Assembly (NCBI RefSeq): GCF_002209565.1
Contig: NZ_NJIH01000022.1
Span: 1-35,220, forward strand
Reading direction: 5' to 3'
Length of the DNA stretch: 35,220 nucleotides
DNA from: Candidimonas nitroreducens
Lineage (GTDB): Bacteria; Pseudomonadota; Gammaproteobacteria; Burkholderiales; Burkholderiaceae_B
Position 1 is the first letter of the stretch. Each line of letters starts with the position of its first letter. The translations under genes were made by a program, and so were the position numbers. Shown one piece after another: positions 7,819 through 17,281 of this stretch. A model generated the notes under the pieces. The model was not told the DNA's origin, ran no database searches, and saw only the letters and a list, made by a program, of their open reading frames with translations.

Positions 7819-10281
7819 ATGAAGAAACGCAAACTCGTGGTGGTCGGCAATGGCATGGCAGGCACCCGGACGCTGGAAGAACTGCTGGAGCTGGCGCCCG
7901 ACCTGTACGACATTACGGTATTCGGCGCGGAACCCTATCCGAACTACAACCGCATCCTGTTGTCGCCGGTGCTGACCGGCGAACAGACGGTGCAGGACAT
8001 CATCCTCAACGACCTGGACTGGTACCGCGAGCGCCACATCGACCTGCGGCTCGAATCCCGCATCGTCGACATCCGCCGCAACCGCAAGGAAGTGGTGGCC
8101 GAGGACGGCAGCGTGACCCGCTACGACCGCCTGCTGCTGGCTACGGGCTCGAACCCGGTGATCCTGCCGGTGCCCGGGCATGAACTGCAAGGCGTGGTGA
8201 CGTTTCGCGACATACGCGATGTCAAGCTGATGATCGAGGCAGCGGGCACGCTGCGCCGCGCCATCGTCATAGGCGGCGGGCTGCTGGGCCTGGAAGCGGC
8301 CAATGGCCTGGCCGCGCGCGGCATGGAAGTGGCGGTGGTGCACCTGGGCACGAACCTGCTGGATCGGCAGCTGGATGGCCAGGCAGCCGGGCTGCTGCGC
8401 GCCAGCCTGGAACAGCGCGGCCTGGAGTTCCTGATGGAGCGCCAGACTGAAGCGATCCTGGGCACGGACGACGGCCGCGTGCGCGGCATACGCTTTGCCG
8501 GCGGCGAGGAAAGGCCCGCAGACCTGATCGTGATGGCGGTGGGCATACGCCCCAACACCGATCTGGCCGAACGCGCCGGCATCCATACCGACCGCGGCGT
8601 GGTCGTCAACGACACCTTGCAGACCTACGATCCCAGCATCTACGCGGTGGGTGAATGCGTAAGCCACCGCGGCACCGCCTACGGCCTGGTGGCGCCGCTG
8701 TTCGAACAGGCCAAGGTCGCGGCCAACCACCTGGCGTTCTTCGGCATTTCGCGCTACCCCGGCAGCGTCACCTCCACCAAGCTCAAGGTAACCGGCATAG
8801 ATGTATTCTCGGCCGGCGACTTCGTGGGCGGCGGCGGCACCGAGGCGATCACGCTGGCCGACCCGATGGGCGGCGTCTACAAGAAGCTGGTGATCCGCGA
8901 CGACAAGCTGGTGGGAGCCTGCCTGTACGGCGACACGGTGGACGGCGGCTGGTACTTCCGGCTCATCAAGGAAGCCCGTTCGATCGACGCCTTGCGCGAC
9001 CACCTGATGTACGGCGAAGGCTCGGCCGGCGACACCGGCCATGCCGGCCAGAACAGCGTGGTGGGCATGCCCGATTCCACCGAAGTCTGCGGCTGCAACG
9101 GCGTGTGCAAGGGCACTATCGTCAAGGCCATACGCGAGCAAGGCCTGTTCACGGTCGACGAGATCAAGAAGCACACCAAGGCCGGCAGTTCCTGCGGCTC
9201 GTGCGTCGGCCTGGTCGAGCAGATACTGATCAACTGCGTGGGCGGCGCGGCCAACATCAAGCCCAGCACCGAAAAGCCCGTGTGCGGCTGCACCGACTTC
9301 ACGCACGGCGAAGTGCGCAGGGCCATACGCGACCACCACCTGGTCTCGATCGCGCAAGCCATGGAATTCCTGGAATGGCGCAACAGCGACGGCTGCGCCA
9401 CCTGCCGGCCGGCACTGAATTACTACGTGACCTGCAGCTGGCCCGGCGAGGCCCGCGACGACGCGCAGTCGCACCTGGCCAACGAACGCATGCACGCCAA
9501 TATCCAGAAGGACGGCACCTACTCGGTGGTGCCGCGCATGTGGGGCGGCGTGACCACGCCGGCCGAGCTGCGCCGCATCGCCGACGTGGCCGACAAATAC
9601 CAGGTGCCCATGGTCAAGGTCACCGGCGGCCAGCGCATCGACCTGCTGGGGGTGCGCAAGCAGGACTTGCCGGCCGTCTGGAAAGACCTGGACATGCCCT
9701 CCGGGCACGCCTACGGCAAGGGCCTGCGCACCGTCAAGACCTGTGTGGGCAGCGAGTTCTGCCGCTTCGGCACACAAGACTCCACGGCCATGGGCATCGC
9801 GCTGGAAAAAGACCTAGTGGGCATGAGCAGCCCGCACAAGGTCAAGCTCGCGGTGTCGGGCTGCCCGCGCAATTGCGCCGAGTCCGGCATCAAGGACGTG
9901 GGTGTAATCGCGGTGGATTCGGGCTGGGAAATCTATGTGGGCGGCAACGGCGGCATCAAGACCGAAGTAGCGCAGTTCTTCGCCAAGGTCGCCAGCGCCG
10001 AAGCTGTGCTGGAACACGCCGGCGCCTTTTTGCAGTTGTACCGCGAGGAAGCCTTCTACCTGGAACGCACCTGCCACTACCTGGGCCGCGTCGGCCTGGA
10101 TCACGCCAGGGCGCGCGTGGTCGACGACGCCGCCAATCGCGCCGCCCTGTACCAGCGGCTGAAGTTCGCGCTGTCTTTCGAGCGCGACCCGTGGGCTACG
10201 CGCGTGCAGGAGCCCGCGGCGCGGCGTGAATTCGAACCCCTGAGCGTCGAACCCCTGAGCACGGAGCCCCTGGGCGCCTGA
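7819..10281 (+). CDS. nirB: Assimilatory nitrite reductase [NAD(P)H], large subunit
   Basis: Cytoplasmic siroheme enzyme (820 aa) reducing nitrite to ammonium with NAD(P)H. Order of domains: FAD site (VVVGNGMAGTR) and NAD site (VIGGGLLGLEAANGLAARG) in the first ~400 residues. Two BFD-like [2Fe-2S] modules follow, the first with CGCNGVC from Cys424 and GSSCGSCVGL, the second with CGCTDF and GCATCRP. Last come the nitrite/sulfite reductase domains, with siroheme/4Fe-4S ligands Cys642, Cys648, Cys682 and Cys686 (TCVGSEFC and SGCPRNC). The ATG at 7819 begins MKKRKLVVVGNG, with GGAG 7 nt upstream; the open frame continues further upstream but only as non-homologous sequence. The C-terminus carries three EPLSV-like pentapeptides encoded by 15-bp repeats. 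First gene of the nirB-nirD-nasA-cobA operon, with nirD 7 bp downstream. Confidence 0.96.
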   Translation: MKKRKLVVVGNGMAGTRTLEELLELAPDLYDITVFGAEPYPNYNRILLSPVLTGEQTVQDIILNDLDWYRERHIDLRLESRIVDIRRNRKEVVAEDGSVTRYDRLLLATGSNPVILPVPGHELQGVVTFRDIRDVKLMIEAAGTLRRAIVIGGGLLGLEAANGLAARGMEVAVVHLGTNLLDRQLDGQAAGLLRASLEQRGLEFLMERQTEAILGTDDGRVRGIRFAGGEERPADLIVMAVGIRPNTDLAERAGIHTDRGVVVNDTLQTYDPSIYAVGECVSHRGTAYGLVAPLFEQAKVAANHLAFFGISRYPGSVTSTKLKVTGIDVFSAGDFVGGGGTEAITLADPMGGVYKKLVIRDDKLVGACLYGDTVDGGWYFRLIKEARSIDALRDHLMYGEGSAGDTGHAGQNSVVGMPDSTEVCGCNGVCKGTIVKAIREQGLFTVDEIKKHTKAGSSCGSCVGLVEQILINCVGGAANIKPSTEKPVCGCTDFTHGEVRRAIRDHHLVSIAQAMEFLEWRNSDGCATCRPALNYYVTCSWPGEARDDAQSHLANERMHANIQKDGTYSVVPRMWGGVTTPAELRRIADVADKYQVPMVKVTGGQRIDLLGVRKQDLPAVWKDLDMPSGHAYGKGLRTVKTCVGSEFCRFGTQDSTAMGIALEKDLVGMSSPHKVKLAVSGCPRNCAESGIKDVGVIAVDSGWEIYVGGNGGIKTEVAQFFAKVASAEAVLEHAGAFLQLYREEAFYLERTCHYLGRVGLDHARARVVDDAANRAALYQRLKFALSFERDPWATRVQEPAARREFEPLSVEPLSTEPLGA
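10234..10278 (+). repeat. Three 15-bp tandem repeats at the 3' end of nirB
   Basis: The units gaacccctgagcgtc, gaacccctgagcacg and gagcccctgggcgcc encode three EPLSV-like pentapeptides just before the stop codon. Changes in copy number would keep the frame. Confidence 0.8.
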
Positions 10282-10288
10282 AGCCAGC

Positions 10289-10897
10289 ATGGACATGAAC
10301 ATGGATACAAGCACGATGGACACGAGCACGATGAATGCAAGCACGATGGCTATAGGTATAGCGAACGCCAGCGCGGCGGCGAGCACTGACGCGACGGCGA
10401 GTGCCGGCTCTGCCGTTGCAGAGCCCAGTGCAATAAGCAGCGGCTCGGTACATGCGCAAGCGGCAGCCGCCGGCGCCATGGGTGCAAGCCACCCCGCCCC
10501 GGCCTGGACGCCGGTCTGCGGCGTCGAGGACATCCCGCGCGCCGGCGCGCGTGTCGTCAAGCGTGGCGGCGCCGACGACATTGCGGTATTCCGGGCCTCG
10601 GACGACCACGTCTTCGCCCTGCTGGATCGCTGCCCGCACAAGGGCGGCCCGCTATCGGCCGGCCTGGTGCATGGTCATGCCGTCACCTGCCCGCTGCATG
10701 GCTGGGTCATAGGCCTGGACGACGGCCGGGCCCAGGCGCCGGACGAGGGCTGCTCGCAGCGCATCGCCGCGCGGGTCGAGGACGGCACCGTTTACCTGGA
10801 TCTCGCCGGCCACGGCCACGGCTGCAGCCAAGGCCAAGGACGTAGGCCGACTCCAAAGCTGCGCACGGCGCAGCCAGCCGCCGACGACAGCCCTTGA
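10289..10897 (+). CDS. nirD: Nitrite reductase small subunit, Rieske-type, with long low-complexity N-terminus
   Basis: NirD-type electron-transfer partner of NirB. The folded part runs from about WTPVCGVEDIPRAGARVV. It has a complete Rieske [2Fe-2S] ligand set: Cys115-Pro-His117 (CPHKGGPLSAG) and Cys134-Pro-Leu-His137. Many enterobacterial NirD proteins lack these ligands, so this form probably carries a real cluster. Called from 10289 it has 202 aa, of which the first ~68 are Met/Ser/Thr/Ala-rich, including three DTSTM-like repeats. Starting at the in-frame ATG at 10478 gives 139 aa, nearer the family norm. Neither start has a strong ribosome site, and the N-terminus is uncertain. It lies between nirB (7 bp upstream) and nasA (55 bp downstream) and is presumably cotranscribed. 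Confidence 0.88.
   Translation: MDMNMDTSTMDTSTMNASTMAIGIANASAAASTDATASAGSAVAEPSAISSGSVHAQAAAAGAMGASHPAPAWTPVCGVEDIPRAGARVVKRGGADDIAVFRASDDHVFALLDRCPHKGGPLSAGLVHGHAVTCPLHGWVIGLDDGRAQAPDEGCSQRIAARVEDGTVYLDLAGHGHGCSQGQGRRPTPKLRTAQPAADDSP
10304..10348 (+). repeat. Three 15-bp tandem repeats in the 5' end of nirD
   Basis: The units gatacaagcacgatg, gacacgagcacgatg and aatgcaagcacgatg encode DTSTM, DTSTM and NASTM. Each unit contains an in-frame ATG, so several start codons are available. The array lies only 25 bp from a similar 15-bp array ending nirB. Confidence 0.85.
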
Positions 10898-10952
10898 ACG
10901 CTGCGGCGCGCCGCAGCCCTACACCTGATACACGCGACACCGGGAACACCAG

Positions 10953-13670
10953 ATGAAGCACGCCGCAATACCCCCGCCGCCGATACATACCGTCAACTCC
11001 GTCTGCTGTTATTGCGGCACGGGCTGTGGCGTGCAGGTGCGCACCCAGGGCGAACGCGTCATCGACGTTGCGGGCGACGCCGCACACCCTTCCAGCCACG
11101 GCCGGCTCTGCAGCAAGGGCATGAACCTGGCGGCCACGGTGCGGCGCGACGCCAGCCGCGTGCTGACGGCACAGCTGCGGCGCAACCGCCAGGAAGAGCG
11201 CCGCCCCATCGCCCTGCACAGCGCCCTGTCGGCGGCCGCACGGCGCCTGGCGCAGACCTTGCGCCAGCACGGGCCGCAAGCCATCGGCCTGTATCTTTCC
11301 GGGCAGCTGCTGACCGAAGACTATGCGGTATTCAACAAGCTGGCGCGCGCGCTGATCGGCACCAACAATATCGACACCAATTCGCGGCTGTGCATGTCCA
11401 GCGCCGTGTCGGGCTATGTGCGCACGCTCGGCGCCGACGCGCCGCCGGCCTGCTACGAAGACTTGGAGCACGCGAAGATGGTGTTCATCGCGGGCTCGAA
11501 CATGGCCTATGCCCATCCGGTGCTGTTCCGGCGCCTGGAGGCCGCCAAGGCGCGCGACCCCGCCATGAAGATCGTAGTGGTCGACCCGCGCCGCACCGAT
11601 ACCTGCGAGATCGCCGACTTGCACCTGCAGATCACGGCGGGCACCGACGTGGCGCTGATGCACGCCATGCTGAACGTGCTGATCTGGGAAGGCCTGGTAG
11701 ACCACGGCTACATCGTCCGCCACACCGAGGGCTTCGAAGCGCTGAAGCGCCGCGTGCACGAATACACGCCGCGCGCGGCCCAGGAAATATGCGGCGTGCC
11801 GGCCGATGACATCGTGCGCTGCGCGCGCTGGTTCGGGTCTTGCGGGCCGGCCCTGTCGCTCTACACCATGGGGCTGAATCAGTCCAGCAGTGGCACGGCA
11901 AAGAATGCGGCATTGATCCACCTGCACCTGGCTACCGGCCAGATCGGCAAACCCGGCGCCGGCCCTTTTTCGCTGACCGGGCAGCCCAATGCCATGGGGG
12001 GCGGGCGCGAGGCCGGCGGCATGGCCACCCTGCTGCCCGGCCACCGCGACCCCGCAAACGCCGAGCACCGCGCCGAGGTGGCGGCCGCCTGGGGCATGGA
12101 CAGCCTGCCCGAGACGCCGGGGCTGACCGCCGTGGAACTGTTCGATGCGACGCTGGCCGGCAAAGTGAAGGTGCTGTGGATCGCGGGCACCAACCCGGCG
12201 CAATCGCTGCCCAATCAGGCCAAGGTGCGCGCCGCGCTGCAGCGTGCCGAGTTCGTGATCGTGCAGGAAGCCTATGCGCACACCGAGACCCTGGAATATG
12301 CCGACCTGGTGCTGCCGGCGGCCACCTGGCCGGAAAAGGACGGCACCATGACGAACTCGGAACGCCGCATAAGCCGCGTGCGTGCCGCGCTGCGCCCGCC
12401 CGGCGACGCCCGGCCCGACTGGCAGCTGGCCTGTGGGGTGGCGCGCCGGCTGGCGGCCGAAATTGCGCCGGCCAAGGCGGCGCTGTTCCGCTACCGCAGC
12501 GCGGCCGAGATTTTCATCGAACACGCCGGCCTGACCCAGGGCCGCGACCTGGACTACAGCGCACTGAGCCACGCCCTGCTGGATTCCGCAGGGCCGCAGC
12601 AATGGCCTTATGCGCCTCTGGGTGCGGCGCGCCCGCGCCTGTATGCCGACGGCGTGTTCCCGACACCCGATGGGCGGGCGCGCTTCATGGACATAGGCTA
12701 TGAACCCGTGGCCGAGAGGCCTACTGCGCGCCGCCCCTTGCGCCTGACCACCGGCCGCCTGCGCGACCAGTGGCACACCATGAGCCGCACCGGCCTAGTG
12801 CCGCAACTGACGCGCCACGCCGAAGAGCCCTGCATACACCTGCATCCCGACGACATGAAAAGACTGGCGATCGCCGCCGGACAGCTGGCCGAGGTAGAGT
12901 CCGGGCGCGGCCGCCTGGTGGCGCCGGCCCAGCCCGACGCGGCGCTGAAACCCGGTCACGCCTATATGCCCATGCACTGGGGCAGCGGCTATATGGCCGG
13001 CGACGGCGTCAACGCGCTGGGCAACGACGCCGTCGACCCGCTGTCGCACCAGCCCGAGCTCAAGCACAGTGCGGTCAGCGTGCGGCCGCTGGCCTGGCAG
13101 TGGCAGGCATCGGCCTGGATGCGCGGCGCCATACCGGCGCTGCGCCCGCGCCTGGCCTCTTGGCTGCGCGCCTTTCCCTATGCAGTACTGGTGGCCAGCG
13201 CCATCGGCGGCGAAAGCGTGCGGCTGCGCGTGGCCGGCCCCGAAGTGCCGGAGCCCGCCATGCTGGAGCGGCTGGCGGCCGACCTGGAACTGGACAGCCC
13301 CGACATGGCTTTCGACGACCCGGCCCGTGGTGTGCTGCGGCGCCTGCGACGCGGCGACGGCCGGCTACAGGCCTTTCTGCTGGCCGGCGACCTGCGCGCC
13401 CAAGAGGCGCTGCTGGCCTGGGCCGAGGACGGCACGGCACCCGAAGACCCCGGCCGCGCGCTGATGGGACGCACACGCGCCGCCGCGCGCGCGCGCATCG
13501 TCTGCGCCTGCCACGGCGTGGCCGAAGACGCGATATTGCGGGCGATCGGCGACGGCCACACCCTGGAAGAATTGAAGCTGGGACTGAAGTGCGGCACCGC
13601 CTGCGGGTCGTGCGTGCCGCAGCTCAAGCGCATGCTGCGCGAACACGGCCCCGGGGAGATTGCCGCATGA
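10953..13670 (+). CDS. nasA: Assimilatory nitrate reductase catalytic subunit with C-terminal BFD-like [2Fe-2S] domain
   Basis: Cytoplasmic molybdopterin (bis-MGD) enzyme, 905 aa, reducing nitrate to nitrite for NirBD. The [4Fe-4S] site is Cys18-x2-Cys21-x3-Cys25-x27-Cys53 (CCYCGTGCGV and RLCSKG). Molybdopterin-oxidoreductase motifs follow (TNSRLCMSSAVSGY; FIAGSNMAYAHPV; TGQPNAMGGGREAGGM), and then a molybdopterin dinucleotide-binding region (LTTGRLRDQWHTMSRTG). The C-terminal module with Cys851-x-Cys853 and Cys884-x2-Cys887 is a BFD-like cluster domain that probably receives electrons. There is no Tat signal, as expected for the assimilatory type. Its stop overlaps the cobA start by 4 bp (ATGA), indicating translational coupling. 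No nitrate transporter is in the window. Confidence 0.95.
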   Translation: MKHAAIPPPPIHTVNSVCCYCGTGCGVQVRTQGERVIDVAGDAAHPSSHGRLCSKGMNLAATVRRDASRVLTAQLRRNRQEERRPIALHSALSAAARRLAQTLRQHGPQAIGLYLSGQLLTEDYAVFNKLARALIGTNNIDTNSRLCMSSAVSGYVRTLGADAPPACYEDLEHAKMVFIAGSNMAYAHPVLFRRLEAAKARDPAMKIVVVDPRRTDTCEIADLHLQITAGTDVALMHAMLNVLIWEGLVDHGYIVRHTEGFEALKRRVHEYTPRAAQEICGVPADDIVRCARWFGSCGPALSLYTMGLNQSSSGTAKNAALIHLHLATGQIGKPGAGPFSLTGQPNAMGGGREAGGMATLLPGHRDPANAEHRAEVAAAWGMDSLPETPGLTAVELFDATLAGKVKVLWIAGTNPAQSLPNQAKVRAALQRAEFVIVQEAYAHTETLEYADLVLPAATWPEKDGTMTNSERRISRVRAALRPPGDARPDWQLACGVARRLAAEIAPAKAALFRYRSAAEIFIEHAGLTQGRDLDYSALSHALLDSAGPQQWPYAPLGAARPRLYADGVFPTPDGRARFMDIGYEPVAERPTARRPLRLTTGRLRDQWHTMSRTGLVPQLTRHAEEPCIHLHPDDMKRLAIAAGQLAEVESGRGRLVAPAQPDAALKPGHAYMPMHWGSGYMAGDGVNALGNDAVDPLSHQPELKHSAVSVRPLAWQWQASAWMRGAIPALRPRLASWLRAFPYAVLVASAIGGESVRLRVAGPEVPEPAMLERLAADLELDSPDMAFDDPARGVLRRLRRGDGRLQAFLLAGDLRAQEALLAWAEDGTAPEDPGRALMGRTRAAARARIVCACHGVAEDAILRAIGDGHTLEELKLGLKCGTACGSCVPQLKRMLREHGPGEIAA

Positions 13671-14656
13671 AGACAGATTGCACCACTACAAGCACCACGG
13701 GCCTTGCCGCCCATAGTCTTAGCGCCGCCCTTACCGCTGCCCCCAGCCCTGCCGCCGCACCTGACGCTGCAGCCGCACGCGCTATGACAAGCACCAGGGG
13801 CCTTGGTACTCCTGCCATCGCTGCGGGCGCTCACAAGCAGTGTCCAATGAAAAGCTCAATTGAAGATACGACTACAAGCCCTGCCAAAGGCCGCGTCTGG
13901 CTGGTGGGCGCAGGCCCGGGCGACGTCGAGCTGCTGACCCTCAAGGCGTTGCGCGTGCTGCGGCTATGCGAGGTGTGGCTGGTCGACGACCTGGTGGGCC
14001 GCGACATACTGGAACTGGCGCGGCCAGGCACGCGCATCATCGAGGTGGGCAAGCGCGGCGGCTGTACATCGACGCCGCAGGAATTCATTCTGCGGCTGAT
14101 GGAAAGCCATGCGCGCCAAGGCCGCACGGTGGCTCGCGTCAAGGGCGGCGACCCGTACATCTTCGGCCGCGCCGGCGAAGAAATTGCCTGGCTGACCGAG
14201 CGCGGCATCGAGGCGCAAAGCGTCAGCGGCATTACCGCGGGCCTGGCCGTGGCCGGCGCACTGGGCCTGCCGCTGACTCACCGCGGCGTGGCGCGCGGCG
14301 TGACGCTGGTAACGGCGCATACCGCCGACGGTACACAGCCCGATTGGCAGGCCCTGGCGCGCAGCGGCCTGAGCATCGTGTGCTACATGGGCATGAGCAA
14401 GCCGCGCGCCTTGGCGCAGCAGTGGCTGGAAGCGGGCTTCGCCCCCACACTACCCGTAGCCGTGGTGCAGCACGTTTCCTGCGCCACGCAACGCCACGCC
14501 TGCACCACCCTGGAACACCTGGCCGCAACCATAGAGGCCCAAGGCCTGGCCAGCCCCGCCATCATCGTGCTGGGCGAAGCCGTGCGCCATGCCCAAGCCC
14601 AGGGGGTCGCCTTTCAAGCAGCGCCTCAGGCCATGCCATGCGCGGGACGCGGCTAA
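13667..14656 (+). CDS. cobA: Uroporphyrinogen-III C-methyltransferase
   Basis: SAM-dependent methyltransferase that converts uroporphyrinogen III to precorrin-2, feeding siroheme synthesis for NirB. Family motifs are intact: VGAGPGDVELLTLKALRVL, a VARVKGGDPYIFGRAGEE block, GITAGLAVAGALGLPLTHRG, and a YMGMSK segment. From the ATG at 13667 it has 329 aa. GGGGAG lies 8 nt upstream and the ATG overlaps the nasA stop, so this start is likely used. It adds about 60 low-complexity Ala/Thr/Ser residues before an internal ATG at 13847 (MKSSIEDTTTS), which would give a typical 269-aa enzyme. This intact copy complements the decayed methyltransferase half of the CysG-like protein at 6400-7539. Last gene of the operon, convergent with the toxin-antitoxin pair. 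Confidence 0.93.
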   Translation: MKTDCTTTSTTGLAAHSLSAALTAAPSPAAAPDAAAARAMTSTRGLGTPAIAAGAHKQCPMKSSIEDTTTSPAKGRVWLVGAGPGDVELLTLKALRVLRLCEVWLVDDLVGRDILELARPGTRIIEVGKRGGCTSTPQEFILRLMESHARQGRTVARVKGGDPYIFGRAGEEIAWLTERGIEAQSVSGITAGLAVAGALGLPLTHRGVARGVTLVTAHTADGTQPDWQALARSGLSIVCYMGMSKPRALAQQWLEAGFAPTLPVAVVQHVSCATQRHACTTLEHLAATIEAQGLASPAIIVLGEAVRHAQAQGVAFQAAPQAMPCAGRG

Positions 14657-14703
14657 GGCAATATCCACACCTCGCCACACCCTCTATTCCAAGGCTCTAA
14701 GGC

Positions 14704-15039
14704 TTATTCCAAAGCCGCCAGACAGGCTTTGGGCATTTTGTAGAGAACTTTCAGCAAGGCCTTTGCCGCTCCGGTGGGGCGGCGGCGGCCCTGCTCCCAA
14801 TTGCGAATGGTTTCCAGCGATACGTTGATGCTACTGGCAAATTCCTGTTGGGTAAGCCCAAGGCGTCGCCGCACCTCGCGGGCAAAATCGCCCGCGTCAC
14901 GCAGAGCCTGAAGATCATCCGCCTTTTTCTGCAGTTCCAGGTCGGCTTGCGTGCTACGGTCGAGGCGCTCGGTGTCGACCCTGCCTACCGGAAAAGATTC
15001 CAGCCGCCCCACATCAATTTTTACTCGCACCGTTTTCAT
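14704..15039 (-). CDS. XRE-family helix-turn-helix antitoxin of the BrnT-type pair
   Basis: A 111-aa DNA-binding protein. The N-terminal ~45 residues (MKTVRVKIDVGRLESFPVGR...) have no recognised fold and may contact the toxin. The C-terminal half is a clear XRE helix-turn-helix (REVRRRLGLTQQEFASSINV, then SLETIRNWEQGRRRPTG). The ATG at 15039 is chosen because it lies inside the end of the toxin gene (26-bp overlap), giving coupled translation; a longer frame to 15168 is antisense-like and lacks support. By analogy it should neutralise the toxin and repress the pair. Classical BrnT partners (BrnA) are ribbon-helix-helix proteins, so this partner type is different. Confidence 0.82.
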   Translation of the reverse strand: MKTVRVKIDVGRLESFPVGRVDTERLDRSTQADLELQKKADDLQALRDAGDFAREVRRRLGLTQQEFASSINVSLETIRNWEQGRRRPTGAAKALLKVLYKMPKACLAALE

Positions 15040-15313
15040 AAAACTTGAGCTCTCGCTGATTCGCCTTGCGCGCGGAAATGATGCGTATGCCTGAACCGCG
15101 CAGGGTATACACCACAACAAACACGCGGGTCTCGACACGGCCCAATACCTGATAGCGGTCTTCGCCATAGTCCCATCGAACGTCCTTCACTACCAATCGG
15201 CCGGGATCTGCGAACACGCGTAGGACATAAGTGAAATCGAATCCGCGCTCGGCAAAACAGGCATCGCTTTTTGCCTTGTCCCATTCGAATTCCACGAATT
15301 CATGGTAGTTCAT
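15014..15313 (-). CDS. BrnT-family toxin (putative ribonuclease)
   Basis: A 99-aa BrnT/DUF497 protein. It shows the family pattern FEWDKAKSDACFAERGFDF at the start, DVRWDYGEDRYQVLGR in the middle, and the near-invariant RIISARKANQRELKFYE at the end. BrnT toxins have an RNase fold and inhibit translation. The ATG at 15313 is preferred over a TTG at 15337. The palindrome GACTAGTC at 15316-15323 sits just upstream of the start and could be an operator for the antitoxin. The toxin gene comes first and the antitoxin second, overlapping by 26 bp. The pair lies between recX and the end of the nitrate operon, possibly an acquired module. Confidence 0.85.
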   Translation of the reverse strand: MNYHEFVEFEWDKAKSDACFAERGFDFTYVLRVFADPGRLVVKDVRWDYGEDRYQVLGRVETRVFVVVYTLRGSGIRIISARKANQRELKFYENGASKN

Positions 15314-15367
15314 TGGACTAGTCGAGTCAATCGGCAAAGACCGTCGCTACACATGCCTGAACGGTAC

Positions 15368-15946
15368 TTAGGTGCTGGAAACGTCGTCTTGTTCGCCCAG
15401 GATGCGGCGCAGGCATTCGGGGGAAAAGCCGCGCGAGGCCAGGAAGCGGAATTGCCTGGCGTATTCGCGCGCGTCTTGCGGCGGGCCGCTGAACTTCTTG
15501 CGCCAGACTTGGCGGGCGCGTTCGATTTCGGTGCCTTGGAGCTGGGCCTTTACAGCCTCGAGGTTTTCGTCGGGCACGCCCTGGCGGCGTAATTCCTGGA
15601 CGATGCGCGCCGTGCCCTGGCGCGCCGCCTTGCGGTGCACCAGGGCCTGGGCGTAGCGTTCGTCGGACAGCCAGCGTTCGTGTTCGAGCTGGTCGAGAAC
15701 GAGGTCGAGTTCGTCGGCGTCGGCCACATTGGGCAGCAGCTTGCGCCGCAATTCCTGGCGCGAGTATTCGCGCCGGGAAAGGTAGGCCACGGCCCGTGCC
15801 TTGAGGCTGCGCCCGCTAAGCGCCGCCGCGGGCTGTCCGGCGGCCACGGCCGCGAGCTGCTCGAAGGGCTCGAGAGGCCGGGGCGCCCCTTGCAAAGAGC
15901 GCGGCCCCGGCGTTTCGAACGGATCGTCGTCGGGCGTGCGCGGCAT
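15368..15946 (-). CDS. recX: Regulatory protein RecX
   Basis: A 192-aa modulator of RecA. After a Pro-rich N-terminus (about 1-45) come the RecX three-helix repeats: ARAVAYLSRREYSRQELRRKL, then LDQLEHERWLSDERYAQALV, then a RIVQELRRQGVP repeat, ending with FLASRGFSPECLRRILGEQDD. RecX binds RecA filaments and limits their extension. It follows recA with a 33-bp gap on the same strand, the usual arrangement, so both should be induced from the SOS-controlled recA promoter. Confidence 0.94.
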   Translation of the reverse strand: MPRTPDDDPFETPGPRSLQGAPRPLEPFEQLAAVAAGQPAAALSGRSLKARAVAYLSRREYSRQELRRKLLPNVADADELDLVLDQLEHERWLSDERYAQALVHRKAARQGTARIVQELRRQGVPDENLEAVKAQLQGTEIERARQVWRKKFSGPPQDAREYARQFRFLASRGFSPECLRRILGEQDDVSST

Positions 15947-15979
15947 GGGGCGGGCCTTGCGGGAAACTACACGGCGGCC

Positions 15980-17056
<1,077 letters not shown>

Positions 17057-17151
17057 GTGGAGGATCCTAGTCTTGAAAACTTGAAAAATGGCGGGGGCAG
17101 CCCCCCGGATTCATGGCATCCGGAAGCTTCCGGCCTTGATTATCACACCAA

Positions 17152-17157
17152 ATTATA
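17152..17157 (-). promoter_or_regulatory. -10 element of the recA promoter
   Basis: Read on the minus strand the hexamer is a consensus TATAAT, about 95 nt upstream of the recA ATG and abutting the SOS box. No clear -35 hexamer is seen, as is common for activated or extended promoters. The start site would fall near 17145. Confidence 0.55.
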
Positions 17158-17175
17158 CTGTACATACAGACAGTA
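17156..17175 (-). promoter_or_regulatory. LexA (SOS) box of recA
   Basis: TACTGT-N8-ACAGTA matches the gamma/betaproteobacterial SOS box (CTGT-N8-ACAG) with symmetrical outer bases. On the minus strand a TATAAT -10 element at 17157-17152 partly overlaps its left end, so LexA binding would occlude the polymerase. Confidence 0.92.
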
Positions 17176-17281
17176 CATATAAAATCTGCAGGAATTTATC
17201 GTTATCCCTTATTGGTCGGGTCTGCGCCAGCTGTCAGAATGGGCCGTCATAAAAGGAGATGAGGGGCCGCAAGGCAGCGAC

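Noticed and set aside
7558-9777. 739-codon minus-strand frame opposite nirB
   Set aside because: Antisense shadow of a high-GC gene; His/Gln/Ala-rich composition and no motifs.
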